Of a stretch of 64,000 bases of DNA, positions 1 to 8,945 are shown piece by piece. Both the position numbers and the translations under genes were made by a program. Source of the stretch: Nocardia sp. NRRL S-836 (GTDB lineage: Bacteria; Actinomycetota; Actinomycetes; Mycobacteriales; Pseudonocardiaceae); assembly GCF_001279525.1 (NCBI RefSeq), contig NZ_LGDY01000115.1, positions 1 through 64,000 on the forward strand, in the 5' to 3' direction. The notes beneath the pieces were generated by a model. It was not told the DNA's origin, ran no database searches, and was given only the letters and a program-made list of their open reading frames with translations. How positions within the stretch are numbered: position 1 is the stretch's first letter; each line of letters begins with the position of its first letter.

Positions 1-153
1 CCCGCGCCCGCCGCACGCCTGCGCTCGCCGTTCACTCCCGCCCGCCGCGCATGCCCGCCGCGCGTGCCTACCGCCCATGGCGCACACGCCGAGCGCGCAC
101 CGCACGTCGCGCGCACCGCACGCGGCGTGTGTACCGCACGCCGCGCGCGCCGC

Positions 154-306
154 TCATTCCCGCGCGCCGTTCATTCCCGCGCGCCGCTCGCTTCCGCGCG
201 CCGCTCGCTTCCGCGCGCCGCTCGCTTCCGCGCGCCGCTCGCTTCCGCGCGCCGCTCGCTTCCGCGAGCCGCTCGCTTCCGCGCGCCGCTCACTCCCGCC
301 CGCCGC
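154..306. repeat. 17-bp minisatellite (about nine units)
   Basis: Units begin at 154, 171, 188, 205, 222, 239, 256, 273 and 290, exactly 17 bp apart, with a core close to TCGCTTCCGCGCGCCGC. The first two and last units differ slightly (TCATTCC, TCACTCC). Because 17 is not a multiple of three, every frame gives the same Arg/Ala/Ser-rich 17-residue pattern, so the open frames here are a composition artefact. The rest of 1-369 is Arg/Ala-coding-like low-complexity GC sequence with no gene I can support. It lies downstream of the esterase gene that ends at 370. Confidence 0.85.
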
Positions 307-369
307 GTGCGCGCCGCCCCACCCTCCGCCCGCCTGCACTCCGACAACCCGCTCCGCCTGGTGAGCCCG

Positions 370-1317
370 CTATCCGGTGATCCGCAGCCCCCGGCGCAGT
401 GCCTCGATCTCGTCGGCGAACATCCGCCGGGACACCGCGGCGTTCTCGACGAGGCTCGACCCGTGGAACGTCCCCGGATACAGCCGCAGCTCGGCCTGCA
501 CGCCCGCGTGCGAGAGCCGGCGGGCGTACTCGATGCCCTCGTCGCGCAGCGGGTCGAACTGGCAGACGGTCACGAACGCCGGCGGCAGCCCGGACAGGTC
601 GGTGGCCCGCGCGGGTGCCGCGTAGGGCGACACGTCCGTGGCGCCGCCGAGGTAGCTGGCCCAGCTGAAGATCGCGTTGGGCCGGTTCCACAGCGGGGTG
701 TCGACGTAGTCGCGCATCGACTCGGTGTCGAGGCGGTCGTCGAGCTCGGGGATGCCGAGCAGCTGGAAGCACAGCCGCGGTCCGCCCCGGTCGCGGGCGA
801 GCAGCGCGACGCCGGCCGCGAGCCCGCCGCCCGCGCTCTCGCCGGCCACGCCGATGCGGTCGGGGTCGATGCCCAGCTCGTCGGCCTTGGCGGCGGTCCA
901 CACCAGTGCCGCGTAGCAGTCCTCGACGCCGGCCGGGAACGGGTGCTCCGGCGCCAGCCGGTAGTCCACCGACACGATGACCACGCCCAGCTCGTCGGCC
1001 ATGCGCAGCACGGGGGAGTGGAACATCTCCAGGTCGCCCATGATGAAGCCGCCGCCGTGGATGTACAGCAGGCCGGGCGCGGGGTGTTCGGCGCCGGCCG
1101 GGGTGTAGATCCGCACCGGCACGTCCGGTGCGTCGGCGGGGCCGGGGACCGTGGTGTCGCGGACGTCGACCGGGTTGACCGGTTCGTACGGCGGGATGGC
1201 GCTGAGGAGGTCGCTCTGCCCGGCACGCGTGGCGAGCAGCTTCTCGTGGTCGGTGATCGGGCCGATGGGCAGCATGTCGAGCCAGGGGAGCAGCTCCGGG
1301 TCGATGGCGTAGCTCAT
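370..1317 (-). CDS. alpha/beta hydrolase, HSL (lipase/esterase) family
   Basis: Predicted cytoplasmic carboxylesterase of about 315 residues, the usual size for the hormone-sensitive-lipase family. The oxyanion-hole motif HGGGF is at about residues 87-91. The nucleophile elbow GESAGGG is at 159-165 (Ser161), the acid lies in FDPLRDEG (Asp255) and the catalytic His is probably His285. The ATG at 1317 is preferred over the upstream alternative because family homology starts immediately after it. It is transcribed divergently from the PucR-like regulator at 1448, which may control it. The natural ester substrate cannot be read from sequence. Confidence 0.88.
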   Translation of the reverse strand: MSYAIDPELLPWLDMLPIGPITDHEKLLATRAGQSDLLSAIPPYEPVNPVDVRDTTVPGPADAPDVPVRIYTPAGAEHPAPGLLYIHGGGFIMGDLEMFHSPVLRMADELGVVIVSVDYRLAPEHPFPAGVEDCYAALVWTAAKADELGIDPDRIGVAGESAGGGLAAGVALLARDRGGPRLCFQLLGIPELDDRLDTESMRDYVDTPLWNRPNAIFSWASYLGGATDVSPYAAPARATDLSGLPPAFVTVCQFDPLRDEGIEYARRLSHAGVQAELRLYPGTFHGSSLVENAAVSRRMFADEIEALRRGLRITG

Positions 1318-1447
1318 GCACCGATCATCGTCGCGCGGCGCGGACCCCGGCATCCGACAGGTGGCGCGGAATCGGGACGCGGAGGCAGCCGGTTGGCGGG
1401 CCCGCTGGTCCGGCCGCCGTGCCGTCCGGCGGGGCTATCGTGACGGG

Positions 1448-2446
1448 ATGAAGGGCCTGCTGCTGCGGTTGTCCGGGTTGGACGCCGATGCCGAGAACGC
1501 CGTGCGGGTGATCGGGTTCTTCGACCGCCTGATCACCGACCGCGCGGGCCTGGACACCCTGGTGCGCACCACCGCCGAGCTCGCCGGCTGCCCGGTCGGC
1601 CTGTGCGCTCCCGGGCAGGGCGTGTCGTTGCGCGCCGCGCCCGGCTCGGCGGTGACGGCGGGACCCGTGCCCGCGCGGGCAGCGGTGCGGGTGTTGGAGG
1701 GCGGCGCCGAGGTGTGGGTGGCCCGCGCCGGTGCGCCCGTGCCGTTGGACGACATGCTGCTGGAACGGTTCGCGATCGCCGCCGCCGTGCTGTTGAACCA
1801 CTCGAGCGTGCCGTTGCCGGAGCTGGGTGATCCGGCGCTGGTGGAACTGGTGCTGTCCGGGGGTGTCGGCGCGGCGGAACGGTCCCGCGCACTGCACCTG
1901 CTCGGCATCAGCGCGACGAGCAGGCTGCGGGTGCTGGCCACGACCGCGGACGTACCGGGCCGGTCGGTGGTGCTCGGAAACGTCCGTGCGGTGCTGACGG
2001 TGGACGTGCCGGACGTGCCGGGAGTGCGCATCGGCGTCGGGCCGCTGGTGCCCGCGATCGAGGCGGACCGGTCGTGGCAGGCCGCGGCGCAGGCGTTGCG
2101 CTACACCGCGGACGTCGAGCCGGTGGTGTGGTGGGAACGGCTCGGCGGCCTCGCGCTGGTGGCCGAGCGGATCGACCAGGCGGACATCGCCGCGCTCGAC
2201 GACGTCCGCGCACTCGACCGGCTCGCCGCCGAACCGCATGGCGCGGACACGGTCGCGGCACTGGACGCGTTGTGCGCCAATGGTTCCGTGCGCAAGGCCG
2301 CCGTGGTGCTGCACCGCCACCACAGCACCATGACCGCACGCCTGGCCCGCGCCGAGTCGGTGCTCGGGTTCGAGGTCGACTCGGCGGGCGGGCGGTTCCG
2401 GTTGCACCTCGCGTTGCTGCTGCGGCGGTTGCGGGACAACGCCTGA
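1448..2446 (+). CDS. PucR-like helix-turn-helix transcriptional regulator
   Basis: A 332-aa protein. The C-terminal 60 residues have the PucR-type HTH pattern: a short Ala/Arg-rich helix with SVRKAAVVLHRHHSTMTARL, then LGFEVDSAGGRFRL. The N-terminal part is a hydrophobic, Val/Leu-rich sensory region I cannot assign. The ATG at 1448 is the first start with sensible sequence; the 44 residues before it in frame are Arg-rich non-coding-like. It is divergent from the esterase gene with about 130 bp between them, so local regulation of the esterase is a reasonable inference. Its ligand is unknown. Confidence 0.75.
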   Translation: MKGLLLRLSGLDADAENAVRVIGFFDRLITDRAGLDTLVRTTAELAGCPVGLCAPGQGVSLRAAPGSAVTAGPVPARAAVRVLEGGAEVWVARAGAPVPLDDMLLERFAIAAAVLLNHSSVPLPELGDPALVELVLSGGVGAAERSRALHLLGISATSRLRVLATTADVPGRSVVLGNVRAVLTVDVPDVPGVRIGVGPLVPAIEADRSWQAAAQALRYTADVEPVVWWERLGGLALVAERIDQADIAALDDVRALDRLAAEPHGADTVAALDALCANGSVRKAAVVLHRHHSTMTARLARAESVLGFEVDSAGGRFRLHLALLLRRLRDNA

Positions 2447-2462
2447 ACGCCGCCCGCAGCGC

Positions 2463-2512
2463 CTGGCCGGTGAGGCGTTGCCGGGAAAGCCTCCGGTTGC
2501 CGGGAAGGCCAG
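2463..2512. terminator. possible bidirectional terminator
   Basis: Nested inverted repeats lie between convergent genes: outer CTGGCC (2463-2468) with GGCCAG (2507-2512), and inner GAGGC (2472-2476) with GCCTC (2489-2493). There is also a direct repeat of GTTGCCGGGAA. No U-tract is present, as is usual in high-GC actinomycetes. Confidence 0.4.
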
Positions 2513-2515
2513 CGG

Positions 2516-3004
2516 TCATGACCAGCCGGGTCGTCCCAGGGCGCGTGCCACGACGTCGTGGACCGCCGTGTCGCCGGGCGCCCGGTTCTCCATCAGCAGT
2601 GACAACCCATCGGCACCGACCCAGGCGAAGCGTGGGTGCTTCTCCCACTCCAGCTCGGGCCGACTCAGGTCGCCTTCGACCTCCACCACGAAATCGGCCG
2701 CGTGCCGGACGATCCCGTCGCCCGCCTCCCACGTGCTGGTGCCCAGGTCGCGGACCACCCGGCGCAACACCCACCCCGTCTCCTCGGCGATCTCCCGGCG
2801 CAACGCCTGCACCACGGTCTCGCCGTGCTCGACATGACCGCCCACGACGTCCCAGGTGCAGGGGAACAATCGCCGCCGGGCACTGCGGAACTGGACGAAC
2901 GCGCGCCCCTCCACGTCGAGGACCACCGCGCCGACCACCCACACCTGACCCGGCGCCACGCCCGGAAGGCGCACCCCCGGATCCACCACGATCTCCGGCT
3001 CCAC
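2516..3004 (-). CDS. NUDIX hydrolase
   Basis: Contains a complete Nudix box: GGHVEHGE, then REIAEETGW, matching G-x5-E-x7-R-E-U-x-E-E-x-G-U. It is therefore a Mg-dependent pyrophosphohydrolase of nucleoside diphosphate-linked compounds; the substrate is not deducible. The GTG at 3004 is chosen because a GGTGGGA-like ribosome site sits about 10 bases upstream, and because the 34 residues from the upstream GTG (3106) are Arg/Cys/Pro-rich and look non-coding. The upstream start remains possible. It is convergent with the PucR-like gene and in the same direction as nothing obviously related. Confidence 0.82.
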   Translation of the reverse strand: MEPEIVVDPGVRLPGVAPGQVWVVGAVVLDVEGRAFVQFRSARRRLFPCTWDVVGGHVEHGETVVQALRREIAEETGWVLRRVVRDLGTSTWEAGDGIVRHAADFVVEVEGDLSRPELEWEKHPRFAWVGADGLSLLMENRAPGDTAVHDVVARALGRPGWS

Positions 3005-3151
3005 CGGACGATCGTCCCACCCCGGCGATTCCCGCCAGGACCCCCTGGCCAGGCCGCAGCACGCCCGCGAACGCGGCCTCGGGAAGGCTGCGGTGCACCC
3101 GGCCACGCCGCTGGTGCACGTGTCCCACGAACGCGACAGAACTGTTGGCGC

Positions 3152-4273
3152 TCAATGCATGTGGAGGTCCTCGGTGCTCCACGGCGGCAGCGGGTCGTCG
3201 AACGCGGGCCAGCGGGAGGGGTCGGCCAGCTCGTCATCGGTGAGCAGCGCGGGGTCGAGGCGGCGGCGTGGTTCGCCGGGGTCGAGGTCCACGCCGATGA
3301 ACACCAGCTCCTGCCGCGGTGCCTCGCCGTCGAGCAGCTGGCCGGGTTCCAGCGTCAGGTTGGGCCCGGCCTGCGACCACACGGCGAGCACGTCGGGGCG
3401 ACTGGCGAGGTGGCAGAAACCCTTGCTGCGCAACACTCCCTCCCAGTCGGCGAGTGCGGCGAGCAACCGGCCGGGGTGGAACGGCCGGTCGGAGCGGTAG
3501 GTGACCGACCGGATGCCGTACTCCTCGGTCTCCGGGGTGTGGGTGCCGGCCAGCTCCAGTGCCCAGCCGGGGGACTGGGCGGCGGTGACCGGGTCGTAGC
3601 GGCCGGTGTCGAACACCTCGGCCAGGTTCACGACGCCGTGGCGGGTGTGCAGCAGGCGCGCGGTGGGGTTGAGGCGGCGCAGCACCGCGTCGAGGACCGC
3701 GAGCTCGTCGGCGGTGACCAGGTCGGTCTTGTTGACCACGAGCAGGTCCGCGAACTCGGCCTGGTCCACCAGCAGGTCCGAGATCGTGCGCTCGTCCTCC
3801 TCGGCGGCGGCCAGCTCGCGTTCGGCGAGGCGGTCGCCCCGCGTGAGCTCGCGCAGGAACCCGGCCGCGTCCACGAGGGTGACCATCGTGTCGAGGCGCG
3901 CGTGGTCGGAGAGGCTGGTGCCGTCGTCGAACGTCCACTCGAACGTCGCGGCCACCGGCATCGGCTCGGAGATCCCGGTGGACTCGATGAGGATCGTGTC
4001 GAACCGCCGCGACCGCGCCAGCTCGCCGACGCTCTCCAGCAGGTCCTCCCGCAGCGTGCAGCAGATGCAGCCGTTCGTGAGCTCGACCAGCCGCTCGGTC
4101 GTGCGGTCCAGCGTGCCCTGCCCGGCCACGAGCGCGGCGTCGATGTTGACCTCGCTCATGTCGTTCACGACCACCGCCACCCGCCGCCCCTCGCGGTTGG
4201 CGAGCACGTGGTTGAGCAGCGTCGTCTTGCCGGCGCCGAGGAACCCCGACAGCACCGTCACGGGTGTGCGCAT
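3152..4273 (-). CDS. CobW/COG0523 (G3E) family GTPase, probable zinc metallochaperone
   Basis: A 373-aa G3E GTPase. The P-loop GFLGAGKTT is near residue 10 and the metal-binding CxCC motif is in [19 protein letters not shown] is the switch region and VNKTD the G4-type base-recognition motif. The C-terminal CobW domain is present. It starts at 4273 in a TGATG overlap with the stop of the upstream paralogue, so the two are translationally coupled. With the Zur-type box upstream of the pair, the likely role is delivering or scavenging zinc under starvation. Function in cobalamin synthesis is unlikely from context. Confidence 0.88.
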   Translation of the reverse strand: MRTPVTVLSGFLGAGKTTLLNHVLANREGRRVAVVVNDMSEVNIDAALVAGQGTLDRTTERLVELTNGCICCTLREDLLESVGELARSRRFDTILIESTGISEPMPVAATFEWTFDDGTSLSDHARLDTMVTLVDAAGFLRELTRGDRLAERELAAAEEDERTISDLLVDQAEFADLLVVNKTDLVTADELAVLDAVLRRLNPTARLLHTRHGVVNLAEVFDTGRYDPVTAAQSPGWALELAGTHTPETEEYGIRSVTYRSDRPFHPGRLLAALADWEGVLRSKGFCHLASRPDVLAVWSQAGPNLTLEPGQLLDGEAPRQELVFIGVDLDPGEPRRRLDPALLTDDELADPSRWPAFDDPLPPWSTEDLHMH

Positions 4274-5283
4274 CAGATCTCCGACTCCTCGTGCCACTCG
4301 GCGAACGGGTCCACGAAGTCGAGCTCCGCCGCCAACGCCAGTTCTTCGTCCGTCACCACCGCGTTGTCGAGCGCCGCGGTGATCTGCGCGGGGTCCTTCG
4401 TCGTGATCACCACGAGCTCCTGCTCCCGCGCCCCCGGCCACGGCCCGAGGTTGCCGACCCGCAACCCACCTCCCGCCGACTCCAGCCACAACGCCTCATC
4501 CGGCTGGCTCACCACCCACACCCGCCCGCGCGTGCGCACCACCCCGTCGAGCAGCACGTCGACCGCGTGGTGCAGCCGCATCGGGTGGAACGGCCGCACG
4601 CCGGTGAACCGCACCACCGACACCCCGTGCGCCGGCGTGAGCGGCGGCGCCCCGTAGAGCAACGACCCGAACCCGTCGTCGAACCCACCCCGCCGCGCGT
4701 CGTCGGGAACGGCGCCGAGCAACGCACCCGCGTCCAGCCCGTCGAGCACCTGCCGCGGCGCCGCCGGGTTGAGCCGGTCCAGCACCGCGGCCGTCACCGG
4801 GTCGGGATCGTTCGTCAGCACCAACGCGTCCGCGAACTCCGCCTGCCCCACGACGACCTGCGCCACCGTCCGCTCGTCCTCGGCCGCCGCACCCATCCCG
4901 CGCTCGGCCAGCGTGTCACCACCGGTCGCGTCGGCGAGCCACGTCGCCGGGTCCACCACCGTGACCACTGCCTCGACCCGCACCCCGGTCCCGCTGAGCG
5001 CGAAGCACACGGCCTCGGGCTCCAGCATCGGGTCGAGGTGCAGGACCACCCGCGCGTCCAGCCCTTCGAGCAACGGCACCAGGTCGAGCCGCAACGTGCA
5101 CGACACACACCCGTGCGCCAGCTCCAGCACCGTCAACCTGCCGTCGACCCACCTGCGCACCACGCCTTCGGCGAGGCCGGTGAGGTCGTGCCGCACCAGC
5201 ACCGACTCCGGCGCCGCCCGCCACAGCTCGTCCGCGACGTCGTGCTGCGTGAACCCGGCGACCATTACGACCCTCGCTGCCAT
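4273..5283 (-). CDS. CobW-like protein with degenerate P-loop (pseudo-GTPase)
   Basis: About 336 aa and similar along its length to the CobW protein it is coupled to, including matching [10 protein letters not shown], a DPATWLA stretch and the acidic C-terminus. Where the partner has GFLGAGKTT this protein has an [13 protein letters not shown] sequence with no GKT/S, and the CxCC metal motif is altered to GCVSC. It therefore probably cannot bind GTP in the normal way. I chose ATG 5283. The -10-like region and Zur box directly upstream suggest a leaderless message, because there is no Shine-Dalgarno before this ATG; ATG 5265 is the alternative. Probably a regulatory or scaffold partner in zinc homeostasis. 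Confidence 0.8.
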   Translation of the reverse strand: MAARVVMVAGFTQHDVADELWRAAPESVLVRHDLTGLAEGVVRRWVDGRLTVLELAHGCVSCTLRLDLVPLLEGLDARVVLHLDPMLEPEAVCFALSGTGVRVEAVVTVVDPATWLADATGGDTLAERGMGAAAEDERTVAQVVVGQAEFADALVLTNDPDPVTAAVLDRLNPAAPRQVLDGLDAGALLGAVPDDARRGGFDDGFGSLLYGAPPLTPAHGVSVVRFTGVRPFHPMRLHHAVDVLLDGVVRTRGRVWVVSQPDEALWLESAGGGLRVGNLGPWPGAREQELVVITTKDPAQITAALDNAVVTDEELALAAELDFVDPFAEWHEESEI

Positions 5284-5298
5284 GAAGGAGAGGGTACA

Positions 5299-5313
5299 TG
5301 ACAATGATTATCG
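5299..5313. promoter_or_regulatory. Zur-type operator
   Basis: TGACAATGATTATCG is an imperfect 15-bp inverted repeat that matches the actinobacterial Zur consensus TGAAAATNATTTTCA at 11 of its 14 defined positions. It ends 15 bp upstream of the ATG of the two-gene CobW operon, where it would cover the promoter. Zur with zinc would repress; the operon should be induced by zinc depletion. Confidence 0.72.
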
Positions 5314-5742
5314 TTAGCGGCAGGGTGGGGAGATGACGGGGAGTGGACGGATGACGAGGGCGGGCCTCCTCCGGGTTGTCGGGGTGGAGTGATGGGTGCC
5401 GCTGCGCGATAGGTGCTGCCGCACGTCGGGATGCGGTTGGTTAGGCGTGGGCGGTCGGGTGCGGTCTACGGGGTGCGGCCGGTGGGAGCGAGATCGAGGG
5501 TGCGGCGGGTGAGGATGGGCTGGCTGTCGGCCGTGTTCCGCATCCGGCGACGGCGCCCAAGCCGCACGTGCCAGCAGCACCGGTCAGCCCGCGCCCGCAG
5601 GCAATGCGTCCCTGGCAACGCACGCATCTGAACGACCCAGGCGCTCTGAGACGACCTGCCTGAAGTCGGCCTACCTGGAGCCAACCGGCCCCGAGTCAAC
5701 CCGCCGCGGAGTCGGCTCGCCCGGAGTCAGCCCAACCCCGAG
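5314..5742. other. intergenic region, no supported gene
   Basis: About 430 bp between the CobW operon promoter and the GNAT gene. Short open frames exist on both strands but are Arg/Pro-rich with no domain or ribosome site. Near 5690-5750 there are several degenerate copies of a GGAGTCAGCCC-like 10-mer. I looked for Zur-regulated ribosomal protein paralogues here and saw none. Confidence 0.6.
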
Positions 5743-6216
5743 TCAGCCCAGCCGCAGGATCGTCTCCTCGACCTCCCCCTTCCGCCCGTTCGCATACCCC
5801 ACGTCGGTCCCCACCACCTCGAACCCGGCCTTCCGCAGCACCCGCAGCGACGCGGCGTTGTCACTGGCCGCCCGCCCGTACACCGGCCGGACGGGCACGA
5901 TCTCCAGTAACAGCGCCAAAGCCCGGCTGGCCACCCCCTGTCCCCAGGCGCTGCGGTCGATCCAGTACGTGACCTCCGTGTCGCCCTCCACCACGAAACT
6001 CGCGATGGTGCCCACGAACCGGCCGTCGGCGAGGACGGCGCGGTTCGTGACGTCCGGTGTGGACAGCACCTTGCGCATGTGGGCGTCGAACGCCGCGCGG
6101 TCGTCGGGGTCCGCGGCGGTGAAGGCGGCCATGTGTACCGATTCGGGGTCACGCATGAACTCGAACAGCGTGTCCAGATCGGACTCTTCGATCTCTCGCA
6201 ACGTCACTTCAGGCAT
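5743..6216 (-). CDS. GNAT family N-acetyltransferase (RimJ/RimL-like)
   Basis: A 157-aa single-domain GNAT enzyme transferring acetyl from acetyl-CoA to an amine. Visible features are the N-terminal TLREIEESDLDTLFEFMRDPES segment, split in the usual way for RimJ/L proteins, then WIDRSAWGQGVASRALALLL as the acetyl-CoA-binding motif A, and DNAASLRVLRKAGFEVVG as motif B. The ATG at 6216 is preferred over an upstream TTG. Its acceptor is unknown. It follows the stress-protein gene on the same strand with a 36-bp gap and may be co-transcribed. Confidence 0.85.
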   Translation of the reverse strand: MPEVTLREIEESDLDTLFEFMRDPESVHMAAFTAADPDDRAAFDAHMRKVLSTPDVTNRAVLADGRFVGTIASFVVEGDTEVTYWIDRSAWGQGVASRALALLLEIVPVRPVYGRAASDNAASLRVLRKAGFEVVGTDVGYANGRKGEVEETILRLG

Positions 6217-6252
6217 GGGAATCACGGTAGCGACGAGCACCGACAAAAAACG

Positions 6253-6735
6253 TCAGGGCACGACCAGGACCGGCCAGTGGCCCGAGCGGATCAGCTTCGT
6301 CGCCACCGAGCCGGCGAACCGGTGGCCTGCCTGTTGGGAGGCGCCGACGACCACCATGTCGGCCTGGCAGCGGTCCGCGGCGTCGCGCAGGGTGGTGTAC
6401 GGGTCGCCGAAGGTCTTCACGAACGTCACCGGCACGTCCAGTTCCTCCGCGGCCGCCTGCATCTGCGCGCGCAGTTCGGCGTGCAGGTTCGCGGTGGCCT
6501 CGTGTTCGAAGACCGACGCGACGGCGGGGCTCAGCGCGGCCAGGGAGGAGTGGCTGGCGACGAACGTGACGACCAGGCGGGCGCCTTGGCGGCGGGCCGT
6601 GCCGAAGGCGAAGGCAGCGGCCCGCATGGCCGTGTCGGAGCCGTCCACGCCGACGAGGATGGTGCGGGCGGACGGCGCCGGGTGGGGGCCGAAGTCGTCC
6701 TTGGTGGCGTCGAAGGCGTTGGGGGAGGGGTCCAC
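6253..6735 (-). CDS. universal stress protein (UspA family)
   Basis: 160 aa with the UspA fold signature: ILVGVDGSDTAMRA near the N-terminus, and C-terminal DMVVVGASQQAG...GSVATKLIRSGHWPVLVVP. The latter corresponds to the ATP-binding G-x2-G-x9-G-S/T element. It starts with GTG at 6735, three bases after the stop of the exporter gene, so both are probably one transcript controlled by the TetR repressor. USPs of this class bind ATP and act in stress survival; a specific role is not visible. Confidence 0.88.
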   Translation of the reverse strand: MDPSPNAFDATKDDFGPHPAPSARTILVGVDGSDTAMRAAAFAFGTARRQGARLVVTFVASHSSLAALSPAVASVFEHEATANLHAELRAQMQAAAEELDVPVTFVKTFGDPYTTLRDAADRCQADMVVVGASQQAGHRFAGSVATKLIRSGHWPVLVVP

Positions 6736-6738
6736 GGG

Positions 6739-8286
6739 TCACCTCACCACGGCGGAGTCGGTGTCCTTCTTCTCGAGGTCGATCGTGGTGCGCAAGGTGA
6801 TCGGCTTGAGCAGCAGTGCCGCGACCACGCCCACCACGGCCACCGCCGCGGAGATCAGGAAGATGTGGGCGGTGGCGTCGCCGTAGACGGTGTGCACGAC
6901 GGTCTGCACCTGCGGCGGCAGGGCCTGGAGGTTCAGCGCGCTGGTCTCGCCGGTCGACTGGCCCGCGGGGACGTGCAGCGCGGCGGACAGGTCGGCGGTG
7001 ACGCGGTTGGCCAGCACGGCGCCGAGCACCGAGACGCCGATGGTGCCGCCCAGCGAGCGGAAGAACGTGACCGTGGCGCTCGCGGCGCCCAGTTCGCGCA
7101 GGGGCACGCTGTTCTGCACGGCCAGCACGAGGTTCTGCATCGTCATGCCGACGCCGATGCCCACCACGGCCATCGCGATGCCCACGATCCACAGCGCGGT
7201 CGCGTGGTCGACGAAACCGAGGCCGAGGAAGCCGAACACCAGGATGATCGTGCCGGACACGATGTAGGGCTTGATCTTGCCGGTGCGGCTGATCATGCGG
7301 CCGGAGACGGTCGACGAGACGAGCACGCCCGCCATCAGCGGGATGGTCAGCAGGCCGGCCTCCGTGGGGGAGTAGCCGCGGCCGATCTGGAAGTACTGGC
7401 CCAGGAACACCGCGCCGCCGAACATGGCCATGCCGACCGAGAGGCTCGCGATGATCGCCAGCGCGGGCGTGCGCTGGACGACGATGTGCAGTGGCACCAC
7501 CGGTTCCGGCACGCGCAGCTCCACCGCCACGGCGGCACCGAGCAGCACCAGACCGGCGCCGACCATGGCCGCGGTCTGCCAGGAGAGCCAGTCGAACGAG
7601 TTGCCCACGAACGACACCCAGACCAGCAGGACGCTGACACCGGCGGCGATCAGCACCGCACCGAGGTAGTCGATCTTGACGTTCTGCCTGCGGACGGTCT
7701 CCAGCTTCAGCGTGGCCTGCAGGACGACGAACGCGAGCGCGGCGATCGGCACGGCGACCCAGAAGCACCAGCGCCAGCCGAGCCACGACACGTCGACGAT
7801 CAGGCCGCCCAGCAGCGGTCCGCCGACGGTGGCGACGGCCATGACCGCGCCGAGGTAGCCGTTGTAGCGGCCGCGCTCACGGGGCGGGATGATCGCGGCG
7901 ATCACGACCTGGACCAGCGCCTGCAGACCGCCGACGCCGAGGCCCTGGAACGCGCGCGCGGCGATCAGCTGGCCGGTGTCCTGGGCGAAGCCGGACAGCA
8001 GCGAGCCGATCACGAAGATCACGATCGCGGCCTGGACCAGCGTCTTCTTGTTGAACAGGTCGGCGAGCTTGCCCCAGATCGGGGTCGTGGCCGTCGCGGT
8101 GAGCAGGGTGGCCGTGACCACCCACGTGTACTGCGTCTGCGTGCCGTTCAGCGAGCCGATGATCCGCGGCAGCGCGGTGGAGACCACCGTCGAGCTGACC
8201 ATGGCCACGAACAACGCGAGCAGCAGTCCGGACAACGACTCGAGCACCTGCCGGTGCCCCATCGCGCCGTTCTTCTCCGTCTTCAC
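6739..8286 (-). CDS. DHA2-type (14-TM) MFS drug exporter
   Basis: About 515 aa with the EmrB/QacA layout. The first helix LSGLLLALFVAMVSSTVVSTALPRI carries the DHA2 motif D1-like pattern. WGKLADLFNKKT is motif A, and there are roughly 14 hydrophobic segments. Antiporters of this group expel drugs or dyes with the proton gradient. The GTG at 8286 has an AAGGGA ribosome site six bases upstream; an ATG at 8262 is the alternative. It is divergent from a TetR gene with twin operator-like repeats between them, and is followed by usp and gnat genes. Confidence 0.9.
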   Translation of the reverse strand: MKTEKNGAMGHRQVLESLSGLLLALFVAMVSSTVVSTALPRIIGSLNGTQTQYTWVVTATLLTATATTPIWGKLADLFNKKTLVQAAIVIFVIGSLLSGFAQDTGQLIAARAFQGLGVGGLQALVQVVIAAIIPPRERGRYNGYLGAVMAVATVGGPLLGGLIVDVSWLGWRWCFWVAVPIAALAFVVLQATLKLETVRRQNVKIDYLGAVLIAAGVSVLLVWVSFVGNSFDWLSWQTAAMVGAGLVLLGAAVAVELRVPEPVVPLHIVVQRTPALAIIASLSVGMAMFGGAVFLGQYFQIGRGYSPTEAGLLTIPLMAGVLVSSTVSGRMISRTGKIKPYIVSGTIILVFGFLGLGFVDHATALWIVGIAMAVVGIGVGMTMQNLVLAVQNSVPLRELGAASATVTFFRSLGGTIGVSVLGAVLANRVTADLSAALHVPAGQSTGETSALNLQALPPQVQTVVHTVYGDATAHIFLISAAVAVVGVVAALLLKPITLRTTIDLEKKDTDSAVVR

Positions 8287-8312
8287 CCCGAGTCCCTTCG
8301 TCCCCTCAATTA

Positions 8313-8344
8313 TTGCGCGTCGTGCAAATTTGCACAATGGGCAA
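8313..8344. promoter_or_regulatory. tandem TetR operator candidate
   Basis: Two TTGC-N7-GCAA inverted repeats lie 17 bp apart, at 8313-8327 and 8330-8344. Across their junction is the perfect 14-bp palindrome GTGCAAATTTGCAC (8322-8335). This is the arrangement expected when two TetR dimers bind. It lies in the divergent gap between the exporter and the TetR gene, so it could control both. Confidence 0.75.
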
Positions 8345-8369
8345 CTTACTCCAGGGCTACGCTGAGCGC

Positions 8370-8945
8370 ATGGAGACCCTCACCACGCTCCGCGCTCAGA
8401 AGAAGGCGGTGACCAGGCGGTCGCTGGCCACCGCGGCGCTGCGCCTGGCGATGGAACGCGGTCTGGATGGGGTGACGGTCGAGGACATCGCGGACGAGGC
8501 GGGGGTCTCCCGCCGCACCTTCTCCAACTACTTCGCCGGCAAGGAGGACGCGGTCCTGGAGGCCGAGCGCGAACGGGCCAGGGCGCTGGTCGGGCTGGTC
8601 GCCGCACGTCCGGCGGACGAACAGCCGTGGCCGGCCCTGCGCGCCGCCACCGCCGAGCTGTACGACACCCGGCCGGTGCCCGACGTGGAGTGGATGGCCC
8701 AGCTGCGGATGCTGCGCAGGCACCCGTCGCTGCTCGCGCGGCAGGCGGGTGACCAGGTGGCGGTGGAGCGCGACCTCGCGGCTGTGCTCGTCGCGCGCGG
8801 ACCGGACCCCGAGCTCGCACGGCTGATGGCGGCGACGTTCCTCGCGGTGGTCCGCACCGGCATCGCGCTGTGGCTCGAAGGCGCCGACGAACGGCTGCCC
8901 GACCTGGTCGACCGGCTGCTCGGCCGGTGTGAGCTCCGCGGTTAG
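8370..8945 (+). CDS. TetR family transcriptional repressor
   Basis: 191 aa. The N-terminal TetR_N HTH reads RSLATAALRLAMERGLDGVTVEDIADEAGVSRRTFSNYFAGKEDAV, with the typical TFSNYF recognition helix. The C-terminal helical domain would bind the inducer and form dimers. The ATG at 8370 has no Shine-Dalgarno; a TACGCT -10-like hexamer 7 bp upstream suggests a leaderless transcript. It is divergent from the DHA2 exporter and almost certainly its repressor, autoregulated through the twin repeats at 8313-8344. Confidence 0.92.
   Translation: METLTTLRAQKKAVTRRSLATAALRLAMERGLDGVTVEDIADEAGVSRRTFSNYFAGKEDAVLEAERERARALVGLVAARPADEQPWPALRAATAELYDTRPVPDVEWMAQLRMLRRHPSLLARQAGDQVAVERDLAAVLVARGPDPELARLMAATFLAVVRTGIALWLEGADERLPDLVDRLLGRCELRG

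Noticed and set aside
64..1443. Long plus-strand ORF opposite the esterase
   Set aside because: Composition shadow of the minus-strand esterase and the 17-bp repeat; no start context or domain.
5314..5700. Zur-regulated ribosomal protein paralogues beside the CobW operon
   Set aside because: Searched both strands for L28/L33/S14/L31-like sequence and found none.
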